A program made the position numbers and the translations under genes. From the NCBI GenBank assembly GCA_963677325.2, contig CAXXGM010000006.1:186001-250000 (forward strand): a DNA stretch of 64,000 bases. The letters are read 5' to 3'. Shown piece after piece: positions 27,371 to 35,629 of this stretch; position 1 is the first letter of the stretch, and every line of letters begins with the position of its first letter. The stretch comes from G963677325 sp963677325 (GTDB lineage: Bacteria; Bacteroidota; Bacteroidia; Bacteroidales; Prolixibacteraceae). Below the pieces are notes generated by a model. That model did no database searches. It had not been told where the DNA came from and saw only the letters and a program-made list of their open reading frames with translations.

Positions 27371-28183
27371 ATGGAAAAAAGAAAAATCACAAATTTACTT
27401 TTAGCGGTCTTTATTTTGCTGGTCACTATTTCATGTACAACTGTTCCTTTGACCGGACGGCGACAGTTAAGCCTTGTCCCCGAATCTGAAATGATATCCT
27501 TAAGCCTTACACAATATGGGCAGTTCCTGAAAGAAAATAAAACCTCAACGGATCAGGCTAAAACTGCTATGGTTCGCCGGGTTGGGCAAAAAGTTGCCAA
27601 AGCTGTTGAATCCTATATGTCTCAAAAGGGACTATCAGATAATCTGAAAGGATATCAATGGGAATTTAACCTGGTTGAAAATAAGGAAGTAAATGCATGG
27701 TGTATGCCCGGAGGCAAAGTGGTGGTTTATACTGGTCTTCTTCCGGTTGCTCAGAATGATGAAGGGTTGGCCACTGTTCTGGGACATGAAATAGCACATG
27801 CGGTAGCCCGCCATGGCAGTGAAAGAATGAGCGATCAGATGTTCGTTCAGCTCGGAAGTACTTCTTTATCAGCCGCGATGGCCAACAAACCCCAGCAGAC
27901 GCAAACTTTAGCTAATGCTGTTTTTGGAGCCGGATCACAGGTAGGTTTTCTGCTTCCTTTCTCAAGAAAACACGAATCTGAAGCCGATTACATGGGGTTA
28001 ATATTCATGGCCATGGCAGGTTATAATCCGAATGCCAGTCTTGCTTTCTGGGAGAGGATGGCACAACAAACAAAGGCTTCAACTCCCGAATTTCTCAGTA
28101 CTCATCCGGTAAATTCCACCCGAATTGCAAATATCCGGGAAAAGCTTCCGGAAGCGATGAAATATTATAAAGGATCCAGGTGA
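27371..28183 (+). CDS. M48-family lipoprotein metalloprotease
   Basis: A 270-residue zinc protease of the BepA/LoiP/YggG type. The N-terminus is a lipoprotein signal with the lipid-bearing Cys22 (VTISC). The zinc site is H139-E140-x2-H143 (HEIAH) with the third ligand Glu204 in HESEAD. Members work in the periplasm on misfolded outer-membrane proteins. Soluble apart from the lipid anchor. About 240 bases without a gene precede it. Confidence 0.92.
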   Translation: MEKRKITNLLLAVFILLVTISCTTVPLTGRRQLSLVPESEMISLSLTQYGQFLKENKTSTDQAKTAMVRRVGQKVAKAVESYMSQKGLSDNLKGYQWEFNLVENKEVNAWCMPGGKVVVYTGLLPVAQNDEGLATVLGHEIAHAVARHGSERMSDQMFVQLGSTSLSAAMANKPQQTQTLANAVFGAGSQVGFLLPFSRKHESEADYMGLIFMAMAGYNPNASLAFWERMAQQTKASTPEFLSTHPVNSTRIANIREKLPEAMKYYKGSR

Positions 28184-28401
28184 TAGATGAGGATCGGGAT
28201 AATGGGATAAGCTGTTCTTTCAATTAATGCGTATCACCTTACCCGGTTGTACGATGTCTGTGGGTCCTTTCTGCGATTTGTAATCAGTTACATGGTTTAT
28301 CATGAGAAATAACTGCTGCAAGTACTGGGCATTCATAGACCATCACGCATTTTTACAAAAATATCCGTAATCAGTGATTACATTCAGATTTCTTTTATTG
28401 A

Positions 28402-28432
28402 TTTGTTATTTCAGGTTTAGTCTTTAAATTTG
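28402..28432 (+). promoter_or_regulatory. Promoter of the thioredoxin-like gene
   Basis: TTTG at 28402-28405, 19 bases, then TAAATTTG at 28425-28432: a full consensus Bacteroidota promoter. The start codon is 18 bases further on. Confidence 0.65.
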
Positions 28433-28450
28433 GAAAAATAATCAGATCAA

Positions 28451-29902
28451 ATGAAGAAATTTTTATCTTTTCTTGTGCAAATGGGAATTGTGGGTATTTG
28501 TATGGCACAAAACCCATTTCATCAGATTAAAATAGCTCTGGAAGGTATTAAGGATACTAACGTTTCCCTGGCACACTACTACGGCAGCAAGGTATTGAAA
28601 ACCGATTCAGTGCGACTGGACAAAAATGGCAATGGAGCGTTTGAAGGGAAAAAAGACCTTCCGAAAGGGATTTACCTGATCTATTTAAATGATAAAAACT
28701 TCTTCGATTTTTTGATTGGAACAGATCAGCAATTTCAGATTAAAGCTTCATTCCAAAACGGAGTAAAGAAACATATTTCCGGAGCCAAAGAAACCGAAGC
28801 TTTTCAGCAATACCAGGAATTTTTGACTAAACAGAGATCAAAACAGACAACTCTCCAGAAAAGTCTTGAAAGGATAAAAAATGTCAGCAACGACAAGGGA
28901 AATAATAAGCATCAGGATTCACTGAAAATTTTAAATACGGAGATGGAAACTCTGAATAATGAGATGGAGAATTATTGGGAGACCAAATCAAATGAATTCA
29001 AAGGCACTTTCTTTGCTGACTTCCTTCGCTCGATGATTCCCCCCAAACCAGATCCTGTGACCGTTCCGTCCAACACGGCCAACGCAGATTCTTTCCGCTG
29101 GGTTATGAATTATGCTTATAACAGAGATCATTTCTGGGATAAATTCAATTTCAATCAGACAGGCCTGATTCTGACCCCCATACTCGATAGCAGGATAGAT
29201 ACTTATTTTAAAAATATTCTTTTGCAAATCCCTGATTCCATCCTTGGTCCCACTTTAAAGCTGATTGAGAAATCTAAAGTAAATGAAGAGATGTTTCGGT
29301 ACATTTCATTGAATAGGCTGAATAATGCCTTGAAATCCGAGATAATGGGGATGGATAAGGTTTTTGTAGAGATTGCAGAACGGTATTTTCTGAAAAATAA
29401 CCTCAATTGGCTGGATTCAGCATCAAGAGTGAAAATTGTTGAAAAGGTGTATGTTACAAAGCCAAATCTTATCGGCAATATTGCTCCGGAATTGAAACTC
29501 CCTGATCCGGAAGGGAACTATTACAGTCTGCGGCAAATGAATGGTGATTATACCGTACTTTATTTCTGGGAACCCAACTGCAGTCATTGCCAGAAAAGTA
29601 CTCCTCTTATGAATAAAAATCTTTACGAACCCTTAAAAAATAAGGGGGTAGAAATATTTGCCGTATGCACGCAGACCAAAAGGGAGGAGTGGCTTAAAGC
29701 TATAAACGATTACAATCTGCATGAATGGAGAAATGTATGGGATCCGGCTCTTGATTCCAATTTCAGGGTGCTTTATGATGTTTACAGCACCCCTGTAATT
29801 TACATCCTTGACAAGACTAAACATATAGTGGCAAAAAGAATCGATGTGGATACGGCAGTGAAATTCATAACCGAAGACATGAAAAGAAAAAATGGTCATT
29901 AA
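28451..29902 (+). CDS. DUF4369/DUF5106 thioredoxin-like (TlpA-type) protein
   Basis: A 483-residue exported protein: signal peptide (1-19), DUF4369 domain (about 22-120), a helical and DUF5106-like middle (about 130-330), and a C-terminal TlpA/ResA thioredoxin domain (about 335-483) with active-site C377-S-H-C380. Probably a periplasmic thiol oxidoreductase of the kind abundant in Bacteroidota; the substrate is unknown. Its last residues (NGH) and stop are encoded by a family ii repeat. Confidence 0.88.
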   Translation: MKKFLSFLVQMGIVGICMAQNPFHQIKIALEGIKDTNVSLAHYYGSKVLKTDSVRLDKNGNGAFEGKKDLPKGIYLIYLNDKNFFDFLIGTDQQFQIKASFQNGVKKHISGAKETEAFQQYQEFLTKQRSKQTTLQKSLERIKNVSNDKGNNKHQDSLKILNTEMETLNNEMENYWETKSNEFKGTFFADFLRSMIPPKPDPVTVPSNTANADSFRWVMNYAYNRDHFWDKFNFNQTGLILTPILDSRIDTYFKNILLQIPDSILGPTLKLIEKSKVNEEMFRYISLNRLNNALKSEIMGMDKVFVEIAERYFLKNNLNWLDSASRVKIVEKVYVTKPNLIGNIAPELKLPDPEGNYYSLRQMNGDYTVLYFWEPNCSHCQKSTPLMNKNLYEPLKNKGVEIFAVCTQTKREEWLKAINDYNLHEWRNVWDPALDSNFRVLYDVYSTPVIYILDKTKHIVAKRIDVDTAVKFITEDMKRKNGH

Positions 29903-30028
29903 TCGTCATTAGAAGTCATTGGTCATTAATGGTCATTAGAAGCAATTAAGTCATTTTCTGCGGTTCAATGACAACAAAGCTTAATGACCGCGAAGCCTGA
30001 TTGACAGCGAAGCTTAATTGACAGTAGA
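29892..30028. repeat. Intergenic repeat family ii (GGTCATTA units, inverted arms)
   Basis: Left arm: five GTCATTA/GTCATTG units at about 29893-29956. Right arm: opposite units such as CTTAATGACCGCGAAGCC and GCGAAGCTTAATTGAC at about 29965-30025. The left arm includes the stop of the upstream gene. The GCGAAGC element recurs in the tract at 18.5 kb. Confidence 0.7.
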
Positions 30029-30068
30029 TCGACTTTTTTTATTATATTCACATCTTTAAATGAGATGA

Positions 30069-30746
30069 ATGAAGATCCTGATTGTAGAAGATGAAAAGGT
30101 ACTTTCGGATTCGATGGTCGAATATCTGTCGGAGGAGGGACATCATTGCGAAGCGGTTTATAATTACCTTGATGCTGTGGATAAAATCCAGATGTATCCA
30201 TATGATTGTGCAGTGGTAGACATTAATCTCCCGGATGGTAACGGGTTGGATCTGATCCGTTTTATGAAATTGAGATCTATCAATATAGGCATCATCATTA
30301 TTTCAGCTTTAAATTCACTGGAAAATCGTATTGAAGGACTTGAAATAGGGGCAGATAATTATCTGACAAAACCATTTCATCTCGCAGAATTAAATGCTCA
30401 CCTGAAATCAATAAACAGGCGTATCAGTTATTCCGGGAATAATCAAATTTTAATCAATGAGATTAAACTTATTCCTGATGAGCACCGTGCCTTTGTTTCT
30501 GATAAGGAAATCACGCTGACTAAAAAAGAGTACGAGCTACTGCTGTTCTTCATTTCGAACCGTAATAAGGTGGTAACAAAGGCAGGACTGGCTGAATATC
30601 TCTGGGGTGATTACATGGATATGGCTGATTCCTATGATTTTATTTACACTCACATTAAGAATCTGCGGAGAAAGCTGCTGAACGAGGGATGCCAGGATTA
30701 TATAAAAACAATATACGGTTTAGGATATAAATTTGAATTAAGTTGA
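30069..30746 (+). CDS. OmpR-type response regulator
   Basis: A 225-residue DNA-binding regulator: receiver domain (1-118) with acidic pocket E7/D8, phospho-acceptor Asp51 in VVDINLPDG and Lys101 in YLTKPF, then a winged-helix domain (about 128-225) with the YGLGYKFEL end. It overlaps the kinase gene by four bases. Targets are unknown; no obvious transporter or envelope gene is linked. Confidence 0.93.
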   Translation: MKILIVEDEKVLSDSMVEYLSEEGHHCEAVYNYLDAVDKIQMYPYDCAVVDINLPDGNGLDLIRFMKLRSINIGIIIISALNSLENRIEGLEIGADNYLTKPFHLAELNAHLKSINRRISYSGNNQILINEIKLIPDEHRAFVSDKEITLTKKEYELLLFFISNRNKVVTKAGLAEYLWGDYMDMADSYDFIYTHIKNLRRKLLNEGCQDYIKTIYGLGYKFELS

Positions 30747-31999
30747 GACTATTAACCAAAATAACTCTTAATCTTTTAGCGATTTCCGTCTTTGTATTTT
30801 TATTCGGGATGGTGGCTTTTTATTATATTTTGCGGCAGCAGGTGGATCATAATATCAATCTTGAACTGGGAAAAAGGAAGATAAGTATAAGCAAGGAACT
30901 GGATTCAGCACATTCCTCCATCAAATCTCCCATCAATCTTAACGAAAAAGTTCTGATCACACCTCTAACCAAACCGATGCCTGAGGTGAGCCGGAAAGAC
31001 ACTTTGTTGTTGGATCCTGAACAAAACCGTTATTCTCTTTACCGTCAGTTAGGGTTTGTCAAGGTGGTCAATAATCAGCCTTATTACATTCAGATCTATA
31101 AGTCTCTTGAAGAAACAGACCGGCTGATTGTCAGAATTGTACTGATCATAAATGCATTAATTTTCCTGATAATTATTACCCTTCTGGTTGTTAACCGATA
31201 TTCCTCCCGGCGGGGATGGAAAGCATTTTACGATACGATTGAAAAAATCAATAACTATGATGTGAATTCACATGAATCCTTTTCTTTAAGCAAATCAGAT
31301 ATCAGGGAATTTGATGATTTGAACAGGGTGCTGCTGACGATGACAAATAGGATCAATAATGATTATCTCAATCTGAAGGAATACATTGAAAATGCCTCGC
31401 ATGAAATCCAGACTCCGCTGGCTATCATCAATTCGAAGATGGAATTACTGCTGCAATCAGGGGATATGTCAGAAAAGCAATACAAGACTGTTGCGGATGC
31501 ATACGAGGCCTCCAACCGGCTTTCGAGGTTGAATAAGACCCTTATCCTGATGGCAAAGATAGAGAATCGTCAGTTCCCTGAATCAAAGGCGGTATATCCG
31601 TCCGTGATCATTGACACTCAGCTTGAAAATCTTGAGGATTTGATCCTATCGAAGAAGATCAGGATAAAGAAAAATACAGACGAAGAAATGGCCCTGCAGA
31701 TGAATCCTTATCTTGCAGAAATAATGTTAGTCAATCTGATTAAAAATGCAGTAAGGCACAATATTCAGGGAGGCGAACTCGCAATAGAACTCACAAAAGA
31801 AAAACTCCGGATTTCCAATTCAGGGGCGCCTCTAAAGATTGACCCTGAAATGCTCTTCAAACGATTTTATAAATCCTCCGCCTCACCTGAATCCATCGGT
31901 CTGGGTCTTGCTATTGTTCAAAAGATCTGTATTATTTACAACTTTAAAATTGTATATAATTATAAAGAGGGGATGCATTCGATGATCGTGGAATTTTAA
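30743..31999 (+). CDS. Sensor histidine kinase
   Basis: A 418-residue membrane kinase, partner of the preceding regulator. TM1 (about 5-30) and TM2 (about 130-155) enclose a short periplasmic sensor of about 100 residues, then a HAMP-like linker, dimerisation/phospho-acceptor His220 in ASHEIQTP, N-box LIKNAVRHN and G-box SIGLGLAIV. The first ATG lies inside TM1, so initiation at the TTG of the overlapping TTGA with the regulator stop is most likely. Confidence 0.9.
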   Translation: MRLLTKITLNLLAISVFVFLFGMVAFYYILRQQVDHNINLELGKRKISISKELDSAHSSIKSPINLNEKVLITPLTKPMPEVSRKDTLLLDPEQNRYSLYRQLGFVKVVNNQPYYIQIYKSLEETDRLIVRIVLIINALIFLIIITLLVVNRYSSRRGWKAFYDTIEKINNYDVNSHESFSLSKSDIREFDDLNRVLLTMTNRINNDYLNLKEYIENASHEIQTPLAIINSKMELLLQSGDMSEKQYKTVADAYEASNRLSRLNKTLILMAKIENRQFPESKAVYPSVIIDTQLENLEDLILSKKIRIKKNTDEEMALQMNPYLAEIMLVNLIKNAVRHNIQGGELAIELTKEKLRISNSGAPLKIDPEMLFKRFYKSSASPESIGLGLAIVQKICIIYNFKIVYNYKEGMHSMIVEF

Positions 32000-32227
32000 G
32001 ACTCTTTAGGCTTTTTTGATCTGCCGGAAAGATTTTAATCCTGTTTTTTTTCAGTGCTTTTAAAAGTATGAGTATTCAAAGGATAAGTATTTGGGAATAT
32101 AAAGACCTAAAATCAGAAACAGCCGCAATTAAAAATAATTTTTATTTATTTTGTGAATTTATTATGCTTATTTGGTTTGCAGTTGATTAATAAAGTCAAA
32201 TTAAGGTTCACCAAAAATATAAATCTG

Positions 32228-32530
32228 ATGAAAATATCTTTTTTAGGTCAAGGTCTTGAAAACGCATCAGTAAATGCAGTTGGAAATCATTTAATGAATT
32301 TTTTAAGCAGTAAAGCTTTTGATACTTTTACTGGAATATCTGCATTTGCCAGCGAATCAGGTATATTCGGATTATCAGAATGCATAAAATCAGCATGTAA
32401 TAATTTTAAAAGTCTAAATCTAATTGTTGGGATTGATTTAGAGGGAACTTCTAAAGAAGCCCTTGAGGAAATTCTTGGATTAAATATTAATAGTTATATT
32501 TTTTATCAACAGGAAATAAAAGCCTCATAA
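32228..32530 (+). pseudogene. Truncated PLD-type nuclease/helicase N-terminal fragment
   Basis: About 100 residues starting MKISFLGQGLE and ending SYIFYQQEIKAS. The pattern (TGISAFASESGI..., NLIVGIDLEGTSKEALEEI) matches the start of phospholipase D-like domains found in restriction-type and helicase-linked proteins. Full-length relatives continue into a FHPKIYLF catalytic (HxK) motif just where this one stops, so the active site is missing. I found no clean continuation downstream. The upstream in-frame ATG at 32153 adds an unlikely leader. Remnant of a defence-type gene, by inference. Confidence 0.5.
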
Positions 32531-32653
32531 TATTTGTAATTTTGATGTTACTATTTTAAGATTTCTAAAACTATAACGAGATGTTTCATTTCTTTATCGA
32601 GGGATTTGAAAGTATTTTGAGATCTTATTTCCTAAATTTTAAAAAATGACAAA

Positions 32654-33004
32654 ATGAAAAATAGTGACAAAATTGATTACGGAGATAGAATGAATTATTT
32701 TCAGCGAATGCTTATAGAAGACAAACGCATTTACAATGAAATTAACGAGATAGACGAATTCCAAAGGGAAAGAGGGGAATTTGTTTGTCGGTATATCACA
32801 AAATCATTTGCTGACAGTAAAGCTTTCTACCAAATTGTTGATGAAACGCCAAGAAAGTATATTCTCAAATATGTGTTAGGAGAATACCCTTATCCTAGTT
32901 GGGGACAAGAAGTCAAATTATCAAAAAAAGAAGTTAAAAAAATGATAGTAGGGAGAGACTATTTTGATAAAATAATTCAAGAAAGGAAAAAGGCTAATGC
33001 TTAA
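32654..33004 (+). CDS. Small charged protein of unknown family, partner of the nuclease gene
   Basis: A 116-residue soluble, highly charged protein without signal peptide or membrane segment. It contains RERGEFVCRYITKSF and a WGQEVKLSKKEVKKM segment. Family not recognised. The last eight bases overlap the start of the nuclease gene, so the two are cotranslated and probably act together, as a specificity, inhibitor or antitoxin component. AT-rich composition like the nuclease and unlike the flanking housekeeping genes. Confidence 0.6.
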   Translation: MKNSDKIDYGDRMNYFQRMLIEDKRIYNEINEIDEFQRERGEFVCRYITKSFADSKAFYQIVDETPRKYILKYVLGEYPYPSWGQEVKLSKKEVKKMIVGRDYFDKIIQERKKANA

Positions 33005-33992
33005 ATTATTCTCAACTGACAATAAAAAATTCCTAAAGACTATTCATAAGTCTGAGGCAGAGTTAAATAAGTTTCTATCTGATAATTGGGGGGATTTTTT
33101 TCCTCAGTTCACCTTTATTAAAAGTGAATTCACTCTCGACGGAAATGTCAGAGGTAAAGGTGGTTCTGGTAGAATAGATATACTTGCCTTTAACCCTAAA
33201 ACAAATAAGTTTGTTGTTTTTGAACTAAAAAGAGACATTGATAAGAATATAAGAAATCAGGTAAGTGACTACAAAGATTTCATTGAAGATAATTTTGCAA
33301 AAATCTACTTGCTTTCAAATCAGAAATATAACGTTGCAATGCCTAAATATGAAGTAATTTCAGAAGATAGCATTGAAGTAGTAATGATTGCCAAATCATT
33401 TTCCACAAATGATGTTGATAAAGCAAGAAAAAGCAAAAATGAAATTACTCTGATAAAATATTTATGGTTTGAAAATCAACTTTTGTTAATTGACTATTTG
33501 AATAATGATCCTGATGATTTGATTGAAAAAGAAAATGCTGAGAAAATCAAAAAAATAAAATCAATCATTGATAATAAACCAGAACTTGCAGATGCCGAAT
33601 CATTTTTATACGGAAAAGAAGAGGCAAAAAGGTTATTTAGAATATTTTATGAATATTTAAAAAATATTGGTAAAGTTTCTGTCGAGGCTCAATCATCTAA
33701 AATTAAGGTTGGATTTGGAGGAGAAACATTTTCAATTATTGGTTATGCAGGAAAAACAGGAAGGAAATGTTTTCTTGTCATTAATACCAATATTGATGAA
33801 ATTACTACTATGGGAAATATAATAGATGATCGAATAAGACCTGGTGAAAAGAAGAAGGGAAGTATTGGAGGTGAACGTTATGAAGTCTTTATAACAACAG
33901 AAAATGAATTGCTAAAAATGCTTTCTATCATTGAAGCAAATTATAAGAATAATAAAGCGAAAAACCTGCTCAACTTTAGTACAATAAGTTGA
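32997..33992 (+). CDS. NucS/DUF91-like PD-(D/E)XK nuclease with DUF5655-like C-terminus
   Basis: A 331-residue cytosolic protein. Residues 18-140 show a PD-(D/E)XK nuclease core: Glu near 20-22 (KSEAELNKFL), Asp61 in GRIDIL and E76-x-K78 in FVVFELKRD, followed by NQVSDYKDF. This arrangement is that of NucS/DUF91-type and related restriction-like nucleases. The C-terminal part (about 210-320) resembles DUF5655. It overlaps the 116-residue gene by eight bases. It lies in an AT-rich patch between a two-component system and hemA, next to a truncated PLD gene, so horizontal acquisition is likely. Role in defence or repair is inferred. Confidence 0.7.
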   Translation: MLKLFSTDNKKFLKTIHKSEAELNKFLSDNWGDFFPQFTFIKSEFTLDGNVRGKGGSGRIDILAFNPKTNKFVVFELKRDIDKNIRNQVSDYKDFIEDNFAKIYLLSNQKYNVAMPKYEVISEDSIEVVMIAKSFSTNDVDKARKSKNEITLIKYLWFENQLLLIDYLNNDPDDLIEKENAEKIKKIKSIIDNKPELADAESFLYGKEEAKRLFRIFYEYLKNIGKVSVEAQSSKIKVGFGGETFSIIGYAGKTGRKCFLVINTNIDEITTMGNIIDDRIRPGEKKKGSIGGERYEVFITTENELLKMLSIIEANYKNNKAKNLLNFSTIS

Positions 33993-34378
33993 ACCCAAGA
34001 CTTTTTGTATTTTAGAAAATTATTTTTCATCCTTACTGTTTAAAGAGCAAGAAGGTAAAATCATGTTTTGAAAACTACAAATCAGATAATTCCGATAGGG
34101 GAAAATAAAAACCGGCGTTTTGATAGTTTGGTGTAATATATAATGAATCTAAATAGTATGGACTGACTTGTTAATTTGAGGATTAATGACCAAGCATTTA
34201 ATTATAAGGCACTGATTAATTGCATGTTATATTCAATCAAAAGTACTAAACTAAAATTATTACGTGATTTCAGGATTGGAATAAATAATCATATCTAATC
34301 ATTTAGATATTTTCTTCAGATTTGCTTCAGAATCTATTTTTAGTATTGCATCAGAATTAATTTTGACTGCATAACCAG
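33993..34378. other. Gene-free region before hemA
   Basis: About 386 AT-rich bases. No open frame of note. A candidate -7 element, TAATTTTG, lies at 34358-34365, very close to the hemA start. Part of the acquired patch may end here; I found no attachment-site repeats. Confidence 0.45.
34358..34365 (+). promoter_or_regulatory. Candidate -7 element for hemA
   Basis: TAATTTTG fits TAnnTTTG, 14 bases before hemA. There is no -33 match at the right distance and the leader would be only several bases. Confidence 0.3.
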
Positions 34379-35629
34379 ATGATTGGACTATTTGGATTAA
34401 ACCATAAATCTGCACCAATTGAGGTAAGAGAAAAATTTGTTTTTTGTGAGGAGGATATTAAAAGGTTTGTACCAGAGCTAAAGGGAAAAGGAGTTTTGGG
34501 AACTCTTGTTCTATCTACATGCAACCGTACTGAAATATATTTCGAGGTAGACGATAATGATCCTCTAAAGGACTTTGACCTGATTAGTAATACCCTTATT
34601 CAATACCGCCATGTTTCCACCGAGGTAAAAACACATTTTTACCAAATGAAAAATGAGGATGCCGTTCGTCATCTTTTCAGAGTTATTTCAGGCCTTGATT
34701 CCATGGCTCTTGGTGAATACCAGATTGTCTCGCAGATTAAAGATGCATTTGAGATCAGCAGAAAAAATCTTTTTTGCAGTTCTGTTCTTTTTAAACTTTT
34801 TCATGATGCATTAAGAACAGGTAAAAAAGTAAGGACGAATACGGCTCTGAATAAGGGAGCAGTTTCAATCAGTTACGCTGGAGTACAGCTTGCTGGCAAG
34901 AAATTAAAAAACTTAAGTTCACAGAAAATTCTTCTTGTTGGAGCCGGGCAAACAGCTGAACTCACTCTTCTAAACCTGGTTAAGAAAGAATGTACCCAGT
35001 TTATCGTAGTGAACCGTACCCAGGAGAAAGCCTGTGAACTGGCAGATAAGTACAACTGTAAGGTTGGAGATTTTGAAAATCTGGAAGAACTTCTTACAAC
35101 AAACAACATCATCATTACCTCAACAGCTTCAAAAAAACCATTATTTACTTCAGAGATGGTCAGAAGAGCCATGCAGGTAAGAGAAAATAAAGCCCTTTTA
35201 TTTATCGATCTTTCTGTTCCCCGCAATGTTGCTGTTGAAGTTGGGGGAATTGAACATGTTTACGTATATGACATAGATGCTTTAAACGGGGTTATTGAAG
35301 ATAACCTTGATAAACGTAAAGGAGAGATCAATCGTGCAGAAGAAATTATTGAGGAGTCTGTTTCTGAATTTTCAATCTGGCATTCCAATCAGGTACTTGC
35401 TCCAACTTTTCAAAATATCACCAATCGTTTCCTGGATATTAATAAAACTTTACTGGACGGATTCGTTAAAAACCCGGGCGATAGCGAATATGATAAGGCG
35501 ACCGCATACGGAGAAATGATCACAAAGAAATTCATTGGAATGATGATTGAGAATGTAAAATCTGTGACCAACAATGGCCGCAAGCAGGAGTATATTAAGA
35601 TGGTTAATAAACTGTTCGAATTAAATTGA
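34379..35629 (+). CDS. hemA: Glutamyl-tRNA reductase HemA
   Basis: NADPH-dependent reduction of Glu-tRNA to glutamate-1-semialdehyde, first committed step of C5-pathway haem synthesis. The 416 residues include GLNHKSAP, active-site Cys48 in LSTCNRTE, GLDSMALGE and the NADPH-binding LLVGAGQTAEL. It heads the hem cluster; its stop overlaps the hemC start by one base (TGATG). The pathway enzyme that uses its product, HemL, is three genes downstream. Confidence 0.97.
   Translation: MIGLFGLNHKSAPIEVREKFVFCEEDIKRFVPELKGKGVLGTLVLSTCNRTEIYFEVDDNDPLKDFDLISNTLIQYRHVSTEVKTHFYQMKNEDAVRHLFRVISGLDSMALGEYQIVSQIKDAFEISRKNLFCSSVLFKLFHDALRTGKKVRTNTALNKGAVSISYAGVQLAGKKLKNLSSQKILLVGAGQTAELTLLNLVKKECTQFIVVNRTQEKACELADKYNCKVGDFENLEELLTTNNIIITSTASKKPLFTSEMVRRAMQVRENKALLFIDLSVPRNVAVEVGGIEHVYVYDIDALNGVIEDNLDKRKGEINRAEEIIEESVSEFSIWHSNQVLAPTFQNITNRFLDINKTLLDGFVKNPGDSEYDKATAYGEMITKKFIGMMIENVKSVTNNGRKQEYIKMVNKLFELN

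Noticed and set aside
27196..27489. 97-codon frame before the M48 protease
   Set aside because: Overlaps the signal peptide region of the protease gene in another frame; no recognisable domain.
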